DNA of 8,572 nt from Gammaproteobacteria bacterium. Lineage in GTDB: Bacteria > Pseudomonadota > Gammaproteobacteria > Chromatiales > Chromatiaceae. A program made the translations under genes and the position numbers. The notes beneath the pieces were generated by a model. That model made no database searches. It had not been told where the DNA came from and was given only the letters and a program-made list of their open reading frames with translations. Each line of letters starts with the position of its first letter. The stretch's first letter is position 1. The stretch spans positions 1-8,572 of the forward strand of contig JAJRUY010000122.1 in the NCBI GenBank assembly GCA_024277555.1. The letters are read 5' to 3'. Shown here one piece after another: positions 7,747 through 8,572 of the stretch.

Positions 7747-8466
7747 CTATTTGCCGTTGAGCAAACGCCGCACCACCGGCACATGGCGGCGGCTTATATC
7801 CAGTTTGTCGTCGATATCCGACAAGGTAACCTGCACCCCACCATCCATCTTTTTTTCCAGTCCGGAAATCATTGGCATCCGCACCAGGATGCTGCGATGA
7901 ATGCGCAATAGCTCATCGGAAAAGCGCTTTTCCAGCGACACCAGGGAATCTTCCAGCAGGGATTCGCCGCCCCTGTGGCGCACCAGCACATACTTGCTGT
8001 CCGCCCGGAAATAGTACACATCAGACAGGGCGATACGCTGTACCCCCCCCCGGTAACGGCTGGTGAGCCAGGCCTCCTCCCGCACCTCCTGCTGCGCCAG
8101 CGGCCGCGTCAGGCGCGTGGCCTTTTCCAGGGCAACCCGCAGTTTTTCCCTGCGCACAGGCTTGAGCAGATAATCCACCGCATGCACGGAAAATGCATCC
8201 AGGGCATGCTCGCTGTATGCGGTGGTAAAGATAATTGCAGGAGGCAGTCGCTGCCGGGATATTTGCGCGGCTGCTTCCAGTCCATCCATGCCCGGCATGT
8301 GAATATCCATAAACACCAGGTCAACAGGATGCTCGCTGCACAGGGCAACGGCCTGCTCACCATTCTCTGCCTCGGCAATCACATCATAGGCATCGCCAAA
8401 TACGGCAATCAGCCCACACAGCCGCTGCCGCGCCAAAGCTTCGTCATCCACCACCAGCAGCTTCAT
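7747..8466 (-). CDS. algR: AlgR-type LytTR response regulator
   Basis: 239 residues from the ATG at 8466 (complement); P. aeruginosa AlgR has 248. An in-frame ATG at 8556 exists, but it would run through the kinase gene, and 8466 has a strong AGGAGG. The receiver domain (about 1-120) shows D7-D8, the phosphoacceptor D54 in FMDIHMPGMDG, T81-T82, and K102-P103. The LytTR DNA-binding domain (about 135-237) includes LSDVYYFRADSKYV, LLRIHRSILV and the ending DISRRHVPVVRRLL, which closely resembles AlgR. LytTR proteins bind DNA through beta-strands rather than a helix-turn-helix. The start overlaps the stop of the preceding kinase gene (ATGA), so the two form a two-component system. In Pseudomonas AlgR controls type IV pili, alginate and other surface traits; the targets here are unknown. 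Oddities: a 9-G run at codons 139-142 and an A7 run at codons 204-206. Confidence 0.93.
   Translation of the reverse strand: MKLLVVDDEALARQRLCGLIAVFGDAYDVIAEAENGEQAVALCSEHPVDLVFMDIHMPGMDGLEAAAQISRQRLPPAIIFTTAYSEHALDAFSVHAVDYLLKPVRREKLRVALEKATRLTRPLAQQEVREEAWLTSRYRGGVQRIALSDVYYFRADSKYVLVRHRGGESLLEDSLVSLEKRFSDELLRIHRSILVRMPMISGLEKKMDGGVQVTLSDIDDKLDISRRHVPVVRRLLNGK
8043..8051 (-). repeat. Nine-base G homopolymer inside algR
   Basis: The complement strand reads cgg ggg ggg gta (R139 G140 G141 V142), giving nine G in a row at the junction between receiver and LytTR domain. It is the longest single-base run I noticed in the window. Confidence 0.95.
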
Positions 8467-8572
8467 GCATCTGCCTCCTGAACCGGAAACCAGATGCGCA
8501 CCTGATAACGCCCTTCTACCATTCCCGTATGCATGCCAGCCGCATCGCCAAAACACATTTGCAGCCGCTGAC
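8463..8572 (-). CDS. algZ: C-terminal end of an AlgZ/FimS (LytS-type) sensor histidine kinase, partial
   Basis: Only the last 35 residues and the TGA (8465-8463) are in the window; the frame enters at 8570. They read QRLQMCFGDAAG, then EGRYQVRIWFPV. The Q/E-RL-x-x-x-FG motif and a final amphipathic strand are how the HATPase domain of LytS/AlgZ-type kinases ends. The stop overlaps the response regulator start as ATGA, the normal kinase-regulator arrangement, and the strand and order match algZ-algR. The catalytic and sensor parts lie outside, so the assignment rests on this short tail plus the neighbour. Confidence 0.75.
   Translation of the reverse strand, partial: QRLQMCFGDAAGMHTGMVEGRYQVRIWFPVQEADA
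8474..8479 (-). promoter_or_regulatory. Ribosome binding site of algR
   Basis: AGGAGG on the complement strand, seven bases before the ATG at 8466. It lies within the 3' end of the kinase gene and decides the start of the regulator. Confidence 0.88.

Noticed and set aside
7674..7760. 28-codon plus-strand ORF starting MTKWFKETEQ in the convergent spacer
   Set aside because: Too short, without a Shine-Dalgarno sequence or promoter, and overlapping the 3' end of algR; no independent support.
1..8572. CRISPR arrays, tRNA or rRNA genes, insertion sequences, prophage or defence genes
   Set aside because: No regularly spaced repeats, no cloverleaf-like sequence and no transposase, integrase or phage-like protein was seen; the six clear coding regions plus the kinase tail account for nearly all of the window.

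Overview
The window reads as a chromosomal, housekeeping-type segment from a gammaproteobacterium. The genes resemble their Pseudomonas and E. coli counterparts, and the order yhdP - nitrilase-family amidase - tldD is one known from Pseudomonas. Base composition is moderately GC-rich throughout by eye, with no obvious compositional island. I do not assign a genus.

Plus strand, left part (2-6488): the 3' three quarters of yhdP (AsmA-like envelope protein, truncated by the window edge), a carbon-nitrogen hydrolase of the Nit1/Nit2 amidase type, then tldD and pmbA (tldE), which overlap by four bases (ATGA) and encode the two halves of the TldD/TldE metalloprotease. Gaps are short (84 bp, 20 bp, overlap), so this is probably an operon, and it ends at an 11-bp perfect hairpin that begins at the pmbA stop codon.

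Middle (6489-6699): a 211-bp spacer holding a pair of inverted, palindromic GTCAnnCCGG-type repeat units (MITE/REP-like). The outer edge of the right unit is also a good -35 box for the next gene.

Plus strand, right part (6700-7587): a cation diffusion facilitator with an HD-HD metal site, so most likely a zinc (or cadmium) efflux pump.

Minus strand (7747-8572): an AlgR-type LytTR response regulator, preceded with ATGA overlap by the last 35 residues of its AlgZ/FimS-type histidine kinase, which runs out of the window. These genes converge on the CDF gene across a 159-bp spacer.

I found no new multi-gene system. The points most worth a second look are the G9 homopolymer at the domain junction of the response regulator, the repeat-derived -35 box of the CDF gene, and (weaker) a slippery heptamer in the regulator followed by a long open -1 frame.
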